Shown here in pieces: positions 52,288 to 61,027 of a DNA stretch of 64,000 nt. How positions within the stretch are numbered: position 1 is the first letter of the stretch; the number at the start of each line of letters is the position of its first letter. The notes under the pieces were generated by a model that saw only the letters and a program-made list of their open reading frames with translations, made no database searches and was not told where the DNA came from. The stretch lies in assembly GCA_019113395.1 (NCBI GenBank), contig DXHL01000028.1:23058-87057 (forward strand). The letters run 5' to 3'. Origin of the DNA: Candidatus Rikenella faecigallinarum (GTDB lineage: Bacteria; Bacteroidota; Bacteroidia; Bacteroidales; Rikenellaceae). The translations under genes were made by a program, and so were the position numbers.

Positions 52288-53535
52288 CTATCGGGCGACC
52301 TCGACCAGTTTGAAGACCTTGTCGCCGCGGTGGACCACTTCGGGGGTCTTGACCGAACATTTGACCCCTTGCGGAGCCAGCTCGGTGGGTTTGAGGTCCA
52401 CGCGAATCTCGTCGGGGGTGAACTCCAGTGCGCCGGTGGTAGCTCCCAGAAAGAGCAGTTTCTCGCCCAAGGCCAGCGGCACCGCTTCGACCGAGATTTC
52501 GGCCACCCCGATGCGGGCAAAATAGTTGGTCACCTTGCCAATCATCACCTTTTTGACCGTGGCGGCCGAGCCGTAGTGTTCGGACCATTCGCCGAGGCGT
52601 TGTCCGAGGTAGTATCCGTCCCAGAAGTCGCGGTTGAAGACCGTGCGCAGCCGCTCTTTCAGCTCAGCGGCCAGTTCGCGGGTGAAGCGCCCTTCGGCCA
52701 CGGCGCGTACCCCCTCCTTGTAGCATTCGCACACCCGACGCACATATTCGCCCGAGCGGGCGCGGCCTTCGATTTTCAGGACGCGCACGCCGGCTTCGAG
52801 CATCTTGTCCAGAAATTCGATGGTGCAGAGGTCCTTGGGCGACATGATGTGTTCGTTTTCGACCACGAGCTGCCGTCCCGTTTCGACATCCTCGACACGG
52901 TACGAGCGGCGGCACAGCTGGCGGCATTCGCCGCGATTGGCCGATTTCCAGGCTTCGTGGAGGCTCAGGTAGCATTTGCCGGAGGTGGCCATGCAGAGCG
53001 CCCCGTGGGCAAACATTTCGATGCGCACCTGTTCGCCGCGCGGCCCCCGAATGTCCCGTTCCCGGATTTGGTCGTAGATGTATCGTACTTTGTCGAGGGT
53101 CAGTTCCCGGGCCAGCACCACCACATTGGCATACCGGGCGTAGAAGGCCAGCGCTTCGGTGTTGCTGATGTTGAGCTGGGTCGAGATGTGCACCTCGACA
53201 CCCTGTTCGCGGGCATAGTTCATGGCGGCCTGGTCGGCGATAATCACGGCATCGATGCCTTCGGCTTTGGCGCGGTCGATGACCTGCCGCATGTAGGGGA
53301 TATCTTCGTCGAAGAGGACGGTGTTGAGGGTCAGGTAGGTTTTGATGCGGTGTTCGCGGCAGGTGGCGACAATGCGGGCAAGGTCGTCGAGCGTGAAATT
53401 GACACTCGACCCCGAACGCATATTGAGCCCCTGCACGCCGAAATAGACGGAGTCGGCCCCTCCCTGGATGGCTCCCTGCAGGGATTCCCACGACCCGACG
53501 GGGCACATCACTTCGACCTGGTTGGCTGTTATCAT
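52288..53535 (-). CDS. Peptidase U32 family protein (tRNA hydroxylation type)
   Basis: This ~415-residue cytosolic protein starts at ATG 53535 (MITANQVEVMCPVGSWESLQ). The U32 TIM-barrel part has VYFGVQGLNMRSG and VHISTQLNISNTEA. The signature IEMFAHGALCMATSGKCYLS carries C181 and C188, joined by C204 and C208 in GECRQLC, a set that matches the [4Fe-4S] ligands of TrhP/RlhA-type enzymes. E. coli members hydroxylate tRNA U34 or rRNA using prephenate-derived cofactor. A TrhP-like role is the best guess; older annotation as a collagenase-like protease is less likely. Confidence 0.85.
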   Translation of the reverse strand: MITANQVEVMCPVGSWESLQGAIQGGADSVYFGVQGLNMRSGSSVNFTLDDLARIVATCREHRIKTYLTLNTVLFDEDIPYMRQVIDRAKAEGIDAVIIADQAAMNYAREQGVEVHISTQLNISNTEALAFYARYANVVVLARELTLDKVRYIYDQIRERDIRGPRGEQVRIEMFAHGALCMATSGKCYLSLHEAWKSANRGECRQLCRRSYRVEDVETGRQLVVENEHIMSPKDLCTIEFLDKMLEAGVRVLKIEGRARSGEYVRRVCECYKEGVRAVAEGRFTRELAAELKERLRTVFNRDFWDGYYLGQRLGEWSEHYGSAATVKKVMIGKVTNYFARIGVAEISVEAVPLALGEKLLFLGATTGALEFTPDEIRVDLKPTELAPQGVKCSVKTPEVVHRGDKVFKLVEVAR

Positions 53536-53592
53536 GCGTGACAATCTTTCAAAAAGGGGGTTGCTGCCGAGCCGTGTAGGGCTTTCGGCTCG

Positions 53593-53660
53593 AAAAAAGA
53601 AGGAGCGGGAGGTGTACAAACCTCCCGCTTTCGAGCGTACGCACCTTCGGCGGTGCGTAC
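53593..53660 (-). terminator. Terminator of rpiB
   Basis: AGCGGGAGGT (53604-53613) pairs with ACCTCCCGCT (53620-53629), and the minus strand continues CCTTCTTTTTTCG, a good U-tract. A second hairpin, GTACGCACC/GGTGCGTAC (53637-53660), precedes it right after the rpiB stop. Confidence 0.85.
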
Positions 53661-53671
53661 CGGAGCGTTGT

Positions 53672-54109
53672 TTACAAGTCTATCATCTCGACGCGCCGTT
53701 CGTGGCGTCCGCCTTCGAATTCGGCTTCGAAAAAGGCATCGAGAATGGCGGCTGCCTGCTCTTCGGTGATGAAGCGCGCAGGGAGCGAGCACACGTTGGC
53801 GTTGTTGTGCTGCCGTGCCAGTGCGGCAATCTCGGGACACCAGCAGACTGCAGCCCGTACATGGGGGTGTTTGTTGAGTGCCATACTGATGCCGTTGGCA
53901 CTGCCGCACAACGACACGCCCAGTTCGCACTCCCCGCCCGTCAGGGCCCGACCCAGCGCATGGGCATAGACCGGATAATCGACGCTGGCATCGCTGTGCG
54001 TGCCGAGGTCCTGCACGGCATACCCTTTGGCCAACAGGTAGCCGGCTACAAACTCTTTCATCCGATAGCCGGCGTGGTCACTGGCAATGGCGACGTTGTA
54101 TGTTTTCAT
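53672..54109 (-). CDS. rpiB: Ribose-5-phosphate isomerase B
   Basis: This 145-residue cytosolic enzyme interconverts ribose 5-phosphate and ribulose 5-phosphate in the pentose phosphate pathway. The start MKTYNVAIASDHAGYRMKEF carries the D11-H12 phosphate-binding pair, and GVSLCGSANGISMALNK carries the catalytic C68 and anion hole. The length is normal for LacAB_rpiB proteins. It has its own promoter box at 54151-54158. Confidence 0.94.
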   Translation of the reverse strand: MKTYNVAIASDHAGYRMKEFVAGYLLAKGYAVQDLGTHSDASVDYPVYAHALGRALTGGECELGVSLCGSANGISMALNKHPHVRAAVCWCPEIAALARQHNNANVCSLPARFITEEQAAAILDAFFEAEFEGGRHERRVEMIDL

Positions 54110-54150
54110 CGTATGGTGGAGATTTTTGAGATGTGTAGTAATCGCGTCGC

Positions 54151-54158
54151 CAAAGATA
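54151..54158 (-). promoter_or_regulatory. -7 element of rpiB
   Basis: TATCTTTG on the minus strand, about 42 bp before the rpiB ATG; it lies just past the stop of the upstream membrane-protein gene. Confidence 0.7.
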
Positions 54159-54161
54159 CGA

Positions 54162-54686
54162 TTATTTCGCGGGATTGCCGACGCTCTCCGCTACTTCGGC
54201 GGCCTCGGCACCCTCAAAGCAGAAGGGCTCGGCAACCGGTTCGTAGGAGTAGGGGATGAACTGCATCACCTGCAGGCTGATGAAACGGTCATCCTTCGAG
54301 CGTTGGACGTCTATGCGCACGGGACCGCTCTCTTTGCGTCGTGCGCGGCGGAGGTCGTCGAAACGGCGTTCGGTGAGCAGCCGCGCCACTTCATCGCCCG
54401 AGAGGGCTTCGATGTAGAGGGTGTAGCTCCGTACGGGGCTTTTGGTGGGGAGATAGAGGGCCTCTTTGCCGCCGACGAAGAGTTTGAGCAGGCCGATAAA
54501 GCCCATAATCAGACCGCCCACGACGCAGGCCATGTAGAGCGATGAGGAGTTGTCGGGCAGCAGGTCGGATACGAGGTAGAGCGCTGTGCCCACGACGATA
54601 AGCGCAATGGCACAGAGGATGGCTTTGGGGCTTTTGCGTCGGGTCAGAAGGGTGGCGGAGGTTATGGATTGATTTTGAGTTGTCAT
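54162..54686 (-). CDS. Two-helix membrane protein, unknown
   Basis: This 174-residue protein has two TM segments (residues ~22-42 and ~50-72: AILCAIALIVVGTALYLV and LYMACVVGGLIMGFIGLLKL), then a ~100-residue soluble part with KSPVRSYTLYIEALSGDEV, LRRARRKESGPVRIDV and RFISLQVMQFIPYSYEP. I do not recognise a known family. It is upstream of rpiB on the same strand, but rpiB has its own promoter. The start MTTQNQSITS is the only good one. Confidence 0.7.
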   Translation of the reverse strand: MTTQNQSITSATLLTRRKSPKAILCAIALIVVGTALYLVSDLLPDNSSSLYMACVVGGLIMGFIGLLKLFVGGKEALYLPTKSPVRSYTLYIEALSGDEVARLLTERRFDDLRRARRKESGPVRIDVQRSKDDRFISLQVMQFIPYSYEPVAEPFCFEGAEAAEVAESVGNPAK

Positions 54687-54785
54687 GGTTTTGTGTTTTT
54701 AGGGTGATTGATTGGATTTTTGCAGGGTGGAAACACCCTGTCGGCGGAAGTGTTCCGTACCTTAGAAATACTCCGCATTACGATA

Positions 54786-54825
54786 AGGCCTGTGCTGTTT
54801 TCCGCTGCGGAAAACAGCACGGCCT
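54786..54825. other. Perfect hairpin in an intergenic gap
   Basis: AGGCC-GTGCTGTTTTCCGC pairs with GCGGAAAACAGCACGGCCT across a 4-base loop, with one unpaired T. It lies between the gene ending at 54871 and the membrane protein starting at 54686. No T-tract follows on either strand. It may end the small secreted-protein transcript. Nothing else is evident in the ~184 bp gap. Confidence 0.5.
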
Positions 54826-54870
54826 CAAAACATGGTCGTCAAAAAAGGGGGATGAAAAATCCGAATCGCA

Positions 54871-55350
54871 CTAAATCACCATACACCCCAGTGCATACAG
54901 ATACCCGTCCGAGGGTCGAGTGACGGTAGCCGCCGCAGGGCTGCAAAAGGAGTTGCCTGCTCCCCGCCGTCGGCGCGCGAAGGCACGGGCCGAGGACTCC
55001 TGCCGTGCATAAGCCAGCCGTGTGTCAGCCGGCAGAAAAAGCGGACTCGACAACACTCGCCGAAATCCTGTCAGCCAATGGCATCGGGTGCCGTTGGCCT
55101 GCGGTGACGATGTGTGGATGCGTCCCAGGACTGTCGAGTTCCCCGATGCCGGTACCAAATACCATGAACAGCGGTCCTGAACGGTCAGGTTGGCCGTCGG
55201 GTCGTCGTAACAGACTACGGGCAGATTGTGTGGCTCGACGGAGTGCCCCGCAACAGGCCCAGGACCTTCGGTAGCGGGAAAGAAAAAGGCCCCTACGGCC
55301 AACAGCATAGCTGTCAGCACAAGAGCCAGATATGGAGTCCACCGTTGCAT
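54871..55350 (-). CDS. Small secreted cysteine-containing protein, unknown
   Basis: This 159-residue protein starts at ATG 55350 with a signal peptide or single TM (LALVLTAMLLAVGAFFF). The remaining ~135 residues contain five cysteines, low charge outside a basic patch (ARAFARRRRGAG), and no motif I recognise. A -7 box ends only 7 bp upstream of the ATG, implying an almost leaderless mRNA, which supports it as real. The high G+C could create an open frame by chance, so confidence is moderate. Confidence 0.55.
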   Translation of the reverse strand: MQRWTPYLALVLTAMLLAVGAFFFPATEGPGPVAGHSVEPHNLPVVCYDDPTANLTVQDRCSWYLVPASGNSTVLGRIHTSSPQANGTRCHWLTGFRRVLSSPLFLPADTRLAYARQESSARAFARRRRGAGNSFCSPAAATVTRPSDGYLYALGCMVI

Positions 55351-55357
55351 CCGTCAG

Positions 55358-55365
55358 CAAAGATA
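55358..55365 (-). promoter_or_regulatory. -7 element next to the ATG
   Basis: TATCTTTG on the minus strand; only 7 bp separate it from the ATG at 55350, so transcription would begin at or just before the start codon. Confidence 0.55.
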
Positions 55366-55448
55366 GTTTTATATTGCGTATGGCACGTTGATTTGCTCTT
55401 TTATTTTTACCTTGCGGAGAGGCTCAGGGACTTTTAGGAGCTTAAGGT

Positions 55449-55805
55449 ATGCTGTTTGTTATGATGCGCCGTAATCGAAATATGCAGGTCGTTGGGAAAT
55501 GGACCCGAATCCTCGCCCGAATCGTTTGGGGGCTGGTGTGTCTGTTGCTGATGGTGGTGTTCCTGATGGACCTGAGGCAGTTCAGTCAGGCTCCGGAACT
55601 CTATCCGATAGGTGCCGAAGGACTGGGGTGGACCTATGAGAGTGCCCCGAATTACGTACTTTCCGGTTGGCTTCTGGTCGGCTGGGGAGTAATCGGGGCA
55701 GTGCTCGCTCTCCTGTATCGCGTGCGAAACAGCGGCCTGTTTCTGCTGATTCACGCGCTGATGACCCTGCTCTGGGTAGGCTATGTCGCCTGGTATGCTT
55801 ATTGA
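55449..55805 (+). CDS. Small membrane protein, unknown
   Basis: This 118-residue protein has three hydrophobic segments (residues ~24-42, ~70-90 and ~96-116). ATG 55449 follows AGGAGCTTAAGGT, a good ribosome site; later ATGs at 55461 and 55464 are alternatives. No known family is recognised. Its end overlaps the convergent PAP2 gene by 7 bp, which is tight and argues that both are real. Confidence 0.65.
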   Translation: MLFVMMRRNRNMQVVGKWTRILARIVWGLVCLLLMVVFLMDLRQFSQAPELYPIGAEGLGWTYESAPNYVLSGWLLVGWGVIGAVLALLYRVRNSGLFLLIHALMTLLWVGYVAWYAY

Positions 55806-56416
55806 GCGTGTGAACTATTTGTAGCGGAGCAGGACTCCTGCTGCCGGGTCGGTCCGGAAAGGTTCATTTTCTGAGCCGCCCACCGATAGATACGATACCA
55901 TACCCAAGCCCAGAAAAGTCCTTCGAGAATACCGAACAGAATATCCATCGGATAGTGGACACCCAAGTATATTCGGCTATATGTGACGAGTGTGGCCCAT
56001 TCAAACATCATCCAGGCATACCACCGTCGACGTATCAGGAGCGACGTGAAGAGGGCCAGCCCAAAACAGTTGGCCGCATGCGAAGAGACGGTGCCATACC
56101 AGCCGCCGACATAACCGTTTACCGTGTGGACATGTGCGGCAATGGGTTCGTAATGGGTGGGGCGGAACTTGGGCAGGTATGTTTTGGCGAGGGTAGCGGT
56201 CTGGTCAGCGCAGGTTATCAGCAGGGCAATGGTGACGATGCTCATCAGCAGAACCCTCCATCCCAACCGAGCGTAGATAAGCCACAGGATAAAGAGATAG
56301 AAGGGTACCCAGGTCAGTTTGCCGGATACGACATACATGAATTGGTCCAGGAACCATCCGCCGTCGAAATTCAACGCCAGCAGCAGATTTTGGTCAAAGA
56401 GGAAGGGTGTAATCAT
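55799..56416 (-). CDS. PAP2-family membrane phosphatase
   Basis: This ~205-residue integral membrane protein carries the PAP2 triad: KFRPTHYEP (first motif), GTVSSHAANCFGLA (second motif, His) and YSRIYLGVHYPMDILFG (third motif, R...H...D). Several TM helices surround these. Such enzymes dephosphorylate lipid phosphates or undecaprenyl pyrophosphate. The ATG is chosen because a -7 box lies just upstream; the longer open frame begins at a TTG and lacks a membrane start. The 3' end overlaps the convergent small membrane gene. Confidence 0.88.
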   Translation of the reverse strand: MITPFLFDQNLLLALNFDGGWFLDQFMYVVSGKLTWVPFYLFILWLIYARLGWRVLLMSIVTIALLITCADQTATLAKTYLPKFRPTHYEPIAAHVHTVNGYVGGWYGTVSSHAANCFGLALFTSLLIRRRWYAWMMFEWATLVTYSRIYLGVHYPMDILFGILEGLFWAWVWYRIYRWAAQKMNLSGPTRQQESCSATNSSHAQ

Positions 56417-56422
56417 CGCTGG

Positions 56423-56430
56423 ACAAAGAT
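56423..56430 (-). promoter_or_regulatory. -7 element of the PAP2 gene
   Basis: TATCTTTG on the minus strand ends about 7 bp before the ATG, so the message should be leaderless or nearly so. Confidence 0.6.
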
Positions 56431-56817
56431 AATACCCTTTCCGGTGAGATTGTTCTTGAATGGGACAAAAAAGCGGTCTTTTAGAACAGGTGGGTACAAT
56501 GGGGTACGGAGAACGTTTCAGGAGCAAGGTTGCCAAAGCGGATTGTTCGTGGTTTGCCCCGGGTATCGGTGTCGCTCGGCACGCGACCCCGTATCTGAAA
56601 CAATGCGGTTTCGAAGAAACCGCGCAGGCCGAAGCCGCCGCATGCGGAGGCCTGCTCTAATGCGAGCACGCTCCGCCGGCTTCGCCCTGAAAACCATCTC
56701 CCAAACACCTTTGTTTCAACTGGAGAGCCAGTGGTACCATATCTCCGCTGCGGGGGCGGTCTGTCATGGGGAGCTGCTCGACGCAGAACAGCAACCGGCA
56801 GCACTCGAAAGAAACCG
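56431..56817. other. Intergenic stretch with a structured repeat
   Basis: About 390 bp between the PAP2 promoter and the polA stop hold no credible gene. A stem-loop element (56601-56687) related to 3585-3679 occupies the middle. The remainder is G+C-rich with short inverted repeats (for example GGTATCGGTGTCGCTCGGCACG); I see no T-tract terminator for polA. Confidence 0.55.
56601..56687 (-). repeat. Dispersed stem-loop element, copy 2
   Basis: The reverse complement matches 3585-3679 with the shared core GCAGGCCTCCGC and GGCGGCTTCGGCCTGC and the outer phrase CGAAGC-GGCGG. The hairpins CGGTTTC/GAAACCG (56606-56622) and GCTC/GAGC (56654-56667) occupy the same places as different hairpins in copy 1. 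Confidence 0.65.
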
Positions 56818-59703
56818 CTAATGGGCCTCTAACCAACTGTCGCCCACACCCGCTTCGACCAACAGCGGGACATCCAGCATGGCTGCCCCAGACATGGCGT
56901 CGGTCAGCAATTCGGCAGTTGCCGTTGCCTCCTCACGAGGCACCTCGAGCACCAGTTCGTCGTGTACCTGCAGCACGATACGTGCCCGGCTGCCGCTGTC
57001 GCGCAACCGACGGTCTACCTCAATCATCGCAATTTTCATGATGTCGGCCGCGCTGCCCTGAATCGGGGCGTTGATGGCGTTGCGTTCGGCCAGCGAACGG
57101 GTCATGGCGTTGTCGGAGCGAATGTCGCGCAGGTAGCGGCGCCGACCGAACAGCGTCTCGACATAGCCCCGTTCGCGAGCCTCGGCCACGACCCGTTCCA
57201 TGTAGGCCTTGACGCCCGGATAGTGGGTAAAATAACCGTCGATAAGGGCTTTGGCCTCCGCGCGGGGGATACGCAGGCGGGTGGCTAGTCCGAAGGCCGA
57301 GATGCCGTAGATAATCCCGAAGTTGGCGGTTTTGGCCCTTCGCCGCTGTTCGCGGGTCACCTCGTCGGGAGCCACGCCATAGATTTTGGCGGCAGTCGCC
57401 GTGTGGATATCCTCTCCGTCGCGGAAGGCCTGTTGCAGGGCAGGGTCACCCGACAGGTGAGCCATAATGCGCAGTTCGACCTGCGAGTAGTCGGCCGAAA
57501 CAATCACGCGGTCGGGTGTTGAGGCGGTGAAAGCCTTGCGGATTTCGCGTCCTGCGGCATCCCGAATCGGAATGTTCTGCAGGTTGGGGTTGGTCGAACT
57601 CAGGCGCCCCGTGGCCGTGACGGCCTGGTTGAACGAGGTGTGGATACGCCCTGTGGAGGGATTTATCAACTGTGGGAGCGCTTCGATATAGGTCGAAAGC
57701 AGCTTCTTCAGACCACGGTATTCGAGTATCTTGTCAATAATCGGATGGTTCTCGGAGAGCGATTGCAGGTACTCTTCGTCGGTGCGGTACTGGCCGGTTT
57801 TGGTCTTTTTGGGTTTCGGGTCGATTCGGAGCCCGTCGAAGAGTACTTCGCCCAACTGGCGGGCCGAATTGACGTTGAGCTCGGGGGCTTCGGCCATTTC
57901 ACGAATCTGTTGTTCGAGGGCTGCCGCTTCGACAGTCAATGCCCGCCCCGACTCTCCCAAAATAGTCGGGTTTACGTAGACGCCCGTATACTCCATACGT
58001 GTCAGCACCGGAATAAGCGGAGCTTCGATGCGTCGATAGAGGTCGGTCTGCTGCGAGGCTTCGAGCAGCGGCCACAACGCGTTGTAGAGTTGCAGCGTCA
58101 CATCGGCATCCTCGGCCGCATATTCGGCTACAGCCGCAGGGTCGGCAGCGGCCATGGAGGTTTGTTTGGCGCCCTTGCCGATAAGCGTCTCGATGGGAAT
58201 CGGCTCGTAGTTCAGAAAACTTTTCGCCAGAAAATCCATCCCGTGGCGCGACTCGGGGTCGAGCAGGTAGTGGATAATCATTGTGTCGTAGAGCTCGCCC
58301 CGCACCTCGATGCCGGCCGCGTGCAGCAGTACCAGCATATCGAACTTGATGTTCTGTCCGATTTTGGCAATCTGCTCGTTCTCGAACACAGGGCGCAAAG
58401 CCGTCAAAACCGTGGCGCGCTGTTCGGGCGTGGGAGTCGGTACCCACCATGCCTCGTGAGGACGAACGGCAAACGAAAGGCCCACAAGGTCCGATTGCAG
58501 CGGGTCGAGGCCCGAGGTCTCGGTGTCGAAACAGAAGCGTTCGGCCGTTTGCAGCGTTTCGACCAGTGCCGCGAGTTGCGCCGCTTCAGTCACAGTGTGG
58601 TAGGCGTGGTCAGTGGTGGCGAGCGACGCATAGCCGTTCGAGAACGGCGATGCGTCGCCTTCGGCCAGGGCCGGCGTCGGCGGCACGGCCGGCTGCAGCG
58701 ACGGCTCCGGAGCCGTCGCTGCGCTCTCGAAAAGCGACATTTGACCCGACAACTGCGAATAGGGCTTGGGCTTGCCCGCCTTTTTGCTGAGCGGGGGCAG
58801 GGTTGTGGCCGTCAGGGCGCTGCTGTGGAACAGACGACTGTCGATGTCGCGCAGCAACAGATTGAAATTATGCTCGATGTAGATATTCCGCAGCGCAGCA
58901 TAGTCCGGCTCTTCGACCCGCAGCGCCTGCGGGTCGAAGGCTATCGGTACATCCAGTTTGATGGTGGCCAATACTTTCGAAAGACGCAGCTGCTCCTGAT
59001 TTTCAAGGATGGAGGTGCGCAGTTTCGGGGTCAGGCTGTCGGCATGGGCTATGATTTGCTCTACATCGCCCCACTCGGCCACTAATTTTCGAGCCCCCTT
59101 TTCGCCCACACCCGGAACCCCCGGAATGTTGTCCGATGCGTCGCCCCACAACGCCAGAATATCGACAACCTGCCGAGGGTCGGCAATCCCGTATGTCTCG
59201 CACAGCTTGTCCATTCCCACAATGTCAATCCCGTCTCCCCCCTTGGCCGGCTTGTACATGCTGACGTTGGGGCGAATCAGTTGTCCGTAGTCCTTGTCGG
59301 GCGTTACCATGTAGACCTCGTATTCGCCGCAGCAGGAGGCCTGGTGCGAGAGGGTGCCAATCACGTCGTCCGCCTCATAGTTCGGCACCTCCAGCACGGG
59401 GATGCGCATTGCTTCCAAAATTGCCTTGATATGCGGAACGGCCGCAATGATATCCTCCGGCGTGGCATCCCGATTGGCTTTGTAGAGGGGGTACAGCTCC
59501 CGCCGAAACGACCCTCCCGGTGGGTCGAATGCCACACCGAGGTATTTGGGTTGTTCACGGGCTATGAGGTCGTTCAGGAACTTGGCAAAGCCGAAAATGG
59601 CAGAGGTATTCAACCCCTGCGCATTGCGCATCGGACGGTTGATGAAGGCATAGTGGAACCGGAATATCAGCGCGTAGGCGTCAATCAGAAAAAGTTTTTC
59701 CAT
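56818..59703 (-). CDS. polA: DNA polymerase I
   Basis: This 961-residue repair and replication polymerase is full length. Residues ~1-300 form the 5' nuclease (FLIDAYALIFRFHYAF, GVAFDPPGGSFRRELY, PNYEADDVIGTL). A region around residue 390-560 is a 3'-5' exonuclease with the intact acidic pair in FCFDTETSGLDP, so proofreading is likely retained. The polymerase domain has motif A (VIVSADYSQVELRIMAHLSG), motif B (RRAKTANFGIIYGISAFGLA) and motif C (VLQVHDELVLEVP, near 910). An insert with a proline/alanine-rich linker lies between the nuclease and exonuclease parts. It is last in an lspA-queD-polA series. Confidence 0.97.
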   Translation of the reverse strand: MEKLFLIDAYALIFRFHYAFINRPMRNAQGLNTSAIFGFAKFLNDLIAREQPKYLGVAFDPPGGSFRRELYPLYKANRDATPEDIIAAVPHIKAILEAMRIPVLEVPNYEADDVIGTLSHQASCCGEYEVYMVTPDKDYGQLIRPNVSMYKPAKGGDGIDIVGMDKLCETYGIADPRQVVDILALWGDASDNIPGVPGVGEKGARKLVAEWGDVEQIIAHADSLTPKLRTSILENQEQLRLSKVLATIKLDVPIAFDPQALRVEEPDYAALRNIYIEHNFNLLLRDIDSRLFHSSALTATTLPPLSKKAGKPKPYSQLSGQMSLFESAATAPEPSLQPAVPPTPALAEGDASPFSNGYASLATTDHAYHTVTEAAQLAALVETLQTAERFCFDTETSGLDPLQSDLVGLSFAVRPHEAWWVPTPTPEQRATVLTALRPVFENEQIAKIGQNIKFDMLVLLHAAGIEVRGELYDTMIIHYLLDPESRHGMDFLAKSFLNYEPIPIETLIGKGAKQTSMAAADPAAVAEYAAEDADVTLQLYNALWPLLEASQQTDLYRRIEAPLIPVLTRMEYTGVYVNPTILGESGRALTVEAAALEQQIREMAEAPELNVNSARQLGEVLFDGLRIDPKPKKTKTGQYRTDEEYLQSLSENHPIIDKILEYRGLKKLLSTYIEALPQLINPSTGRIHTSFNQAVTATGRLSSTNPNLQNIPIRDAAGREIRKAFTASTPDRVIVSADYSQVELRIMAHLSGDPALQQAFRDGEDIHTATAAKIYGVAPDEVTREQRRRAKTANFGIIYGISAFGLATRLRIPRAEAKALIDGYFTHYPGVKAYMERVVAEARERGYVETLFGRRRYLRDIRSDNAMTRSLAERNAINAPIQGSAADIMKIAMIEVDRRLRDSGSRARIVLQVHDELVLEVPREEATATAELLTDAMSGAAMLDVPLLVEAGVGDSWLEAH

Positions 59704-59760
59704 AGACGGGAAAAAGGTGCGTAAGTCAGGGTATTGGGGAACGATACGAGGAACTGTGCC

Positions 59761-60216
59761 CTAAAGCGGATTGTCCTGCGCGCGCCAGGTGGCGTGCGAT
59801 TTGGCTGTCTCGTACAGTTTTACTTCGACCAGCCGCACTCCCTCGGGCAGCTCGGCCGCAATCATCGGCGCCCAACGGGCTATCATCTGTTCGCAGGTGG
59901 GCTGGTAATCGACCAGATAGACCCGCTCCCACTTTTCCCGCACGTGTTCGAGCAGGGCGCAGTGCTGCTCCGTACGGCGCAACACCAGCGCATGGTCGTA
60001 CCGCTCGACCACCAACCGATTGACAATGGCTTTCAACTCGCCGAAATCCATCACCATCCCGTACTTAGGGTTTTGGGGGTCGTCAATAGGCGTTCCGCTG
60101 ACGGTGACAAAGAGTTTGTAGGAGTGTCCGTGGATGTGTCGGCAGAGGCCGTCGTACCCTTCGAGGGCATGCGCCATCTCGAATTCGAATTCGCGGGTCA
60201 GACAAATCGTGGCCAT
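59761..60216 (-). CDS. queD: 6-carboxytetrahydropterin synthase
   Basis: This 151-residue enzyme of queuosine (7-deazaguanine) synthesis converts dihydroneopterin triphosphate to 6-carboxytetrahydropterin. H16 in MAHAL plus H29 and H31 in CRHIHGHSY are the zinc ligands, and C25 in the same motif is the catalytic cysteine. YDHALVL and the later glutamate in LVEVKLYET complete the active site. It starts 22 bp after the lspA stop and ends 57 bp before polA, so the three are probably one operon. A related PTPS-type function (folate) is less likely. Confidence 0.92.
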   Translation of the reverse strand: MATICLTREFEFEMAHALEGYDGLCRHIHGHSYKLFVTVSGTPIDDPQNPKYGMVMDFGELKAIVNRLVVERYDHALVLRRTEQHCALLEHVREKWERVYLVDYQPTCEQMIARWAPMIAAELPEGVRLVEVKLYETAKSHATWRAQDNPL

Positions 60217-60238
60217 GGCAGGGGCGTGTGAATGATGT

Positions 60239-60856
60239 CTATTTGAAAAATTTATATTGGAACAACAGCAGGTAGAGCACGCCGCAGGTCACATAGGTGT
60301 CGGCGAGGTTGAAAACCGGGCTGAAGAAGATAAACGGTTCACCGCCCCATATGGGCACCCATTGGGGCATCTGTTCGATTTCGATAATCGGGAAGTAGAG
60401 CATGTCCACCACGCTGCCGTGCAGGAAGGAGGCGTATCCTGTGCCCCAGGGGACAAAATGAGCCACTTCGGTAACGGTGGATTCGGAGAATATCAGTCCG
60501 TAGAATGCCGAGTCGATGATGTTTCCGATGGCTCCGGCCAGCACAAGGGTAACGCCGACCACGACTCCGGTCGGAGCCGAGCGTTTGAGCAGCCTGTTGA
60601 TGTACCAGATAATGGCCCCGACAGCCACGATACGGAAGAGGCTGAGCAGCAGTTTCCCCCACTCTCCGCCCAATTCCATGCCATAGGCCGCGCCGCGATT
60701 TTCGATAAACTGGATGTAGAACCATTTTCCGAAGACGGCAATCTCTTCGCCGAGTGTCATGTGTGTTTTGACGTAGAGTTTGACGATTTGGTCCACGGCC
60801 AGCAGCAGGATGACCAGCAGGGCGATAAGCAGTGTTTTTTTACGTTTAGGCTCCAT
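60239..60856 (-). CDS. lspA: Lipoprotein signal peptidase (signal peptidase II)
   Basis: This 205-residue inner-membrane aspartic protease cleaves the prolipoprotein signal after lipidation. It has four TM segments (near residues 8-28, 68-90, 97-115 and 182-203). The catalytic aspartates are D115 in GNIIDSAFYG and D186 in FNLADTYVTCG, and IENRGAAYGM is the conserved periplasmic motif. It is longer than the ~160-residue enterobacterial form because of an insert between TM3 and TM4 (SESTVTEVAHF to IWGGEPFIF), usual in Bacteroidota. The many lipoproteins in this window are its substrates. Confidence 0.95.
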   Translation of the reverse strand: MEPKRKKTLLIALLVILLLAVDQIVKLYVKTHMTLGEEIAVFGKWFYIQFIENRGAAYGMELGGEWGKLLLSLFRIVAVGAIIWYINRLLKRSAPTGVVVGVTLVLAGAIGNIIDSAFYGLIFSESTVTEVAHFVPWGTGYASFLHGSVVDMLYFPIIEIEQMPQWVPIWGGEPFIFFSPVFNLADTYVTCGVLYLLLFQYKFFK

Positions 60857-60913
60857 GAGGGGTGACGAGGTTTGTGTCGTGGGGAAAGGGTTTTGGCGGT
60901 TGGATGCCGGTTA

Positions 60914-60921
60914 CAAAGATA
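60914..60921 (-). promoter_or_regulatory. -7 element of the lspA-queD-polA series
   Basis: TATCTTTG on the minus strand lies ~58 bp before the lspA ATG and just past the HU terminator. Confidence 0.7.
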
Positions 60922-60929
60922 GAAAAAAA

Positions 60930-60977
60930 GCAAACCCTCTCTCTTTCGTCGTATGTGAACGAGAAAGAAAGAGGGTG
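60930..60977 (-). terminator. Terminator of the HU gene
   Basis: On the minus strand ACCCTCTTTCTTTCTCG pairs, with a bulge, to CGAAAGAGAGAGGGT and is followed by TTGCTTTTTTTC. It lies between the HU gene and the lspA promoter. Confidence 0.8.
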
Positions 60978-61027
60978 CTAAACTAAGAGTGGTCGGTAAA
61001 TATTCCGCGGTGTGCAGAGCCTCCGGA

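Noticed and set aside
52288..53535. Annotating the U32 gene as a collagenase-type protease
   Set aside because: The four-cysteine iron-sulfur pattern and barrel motifs fit RNA-hydroxylating U32 proteins; protease activity is not supported by any visible catalytic motif.
54900..55330. A second possible cobalamin riboswitch
   Set aside because: Sequence phrases such as CAGCCGGCAG and GGTGCCG look similar, but the ordered core (GCCACTG, B12 box) is missing and a secreted protein frame with a promoter covers the region.
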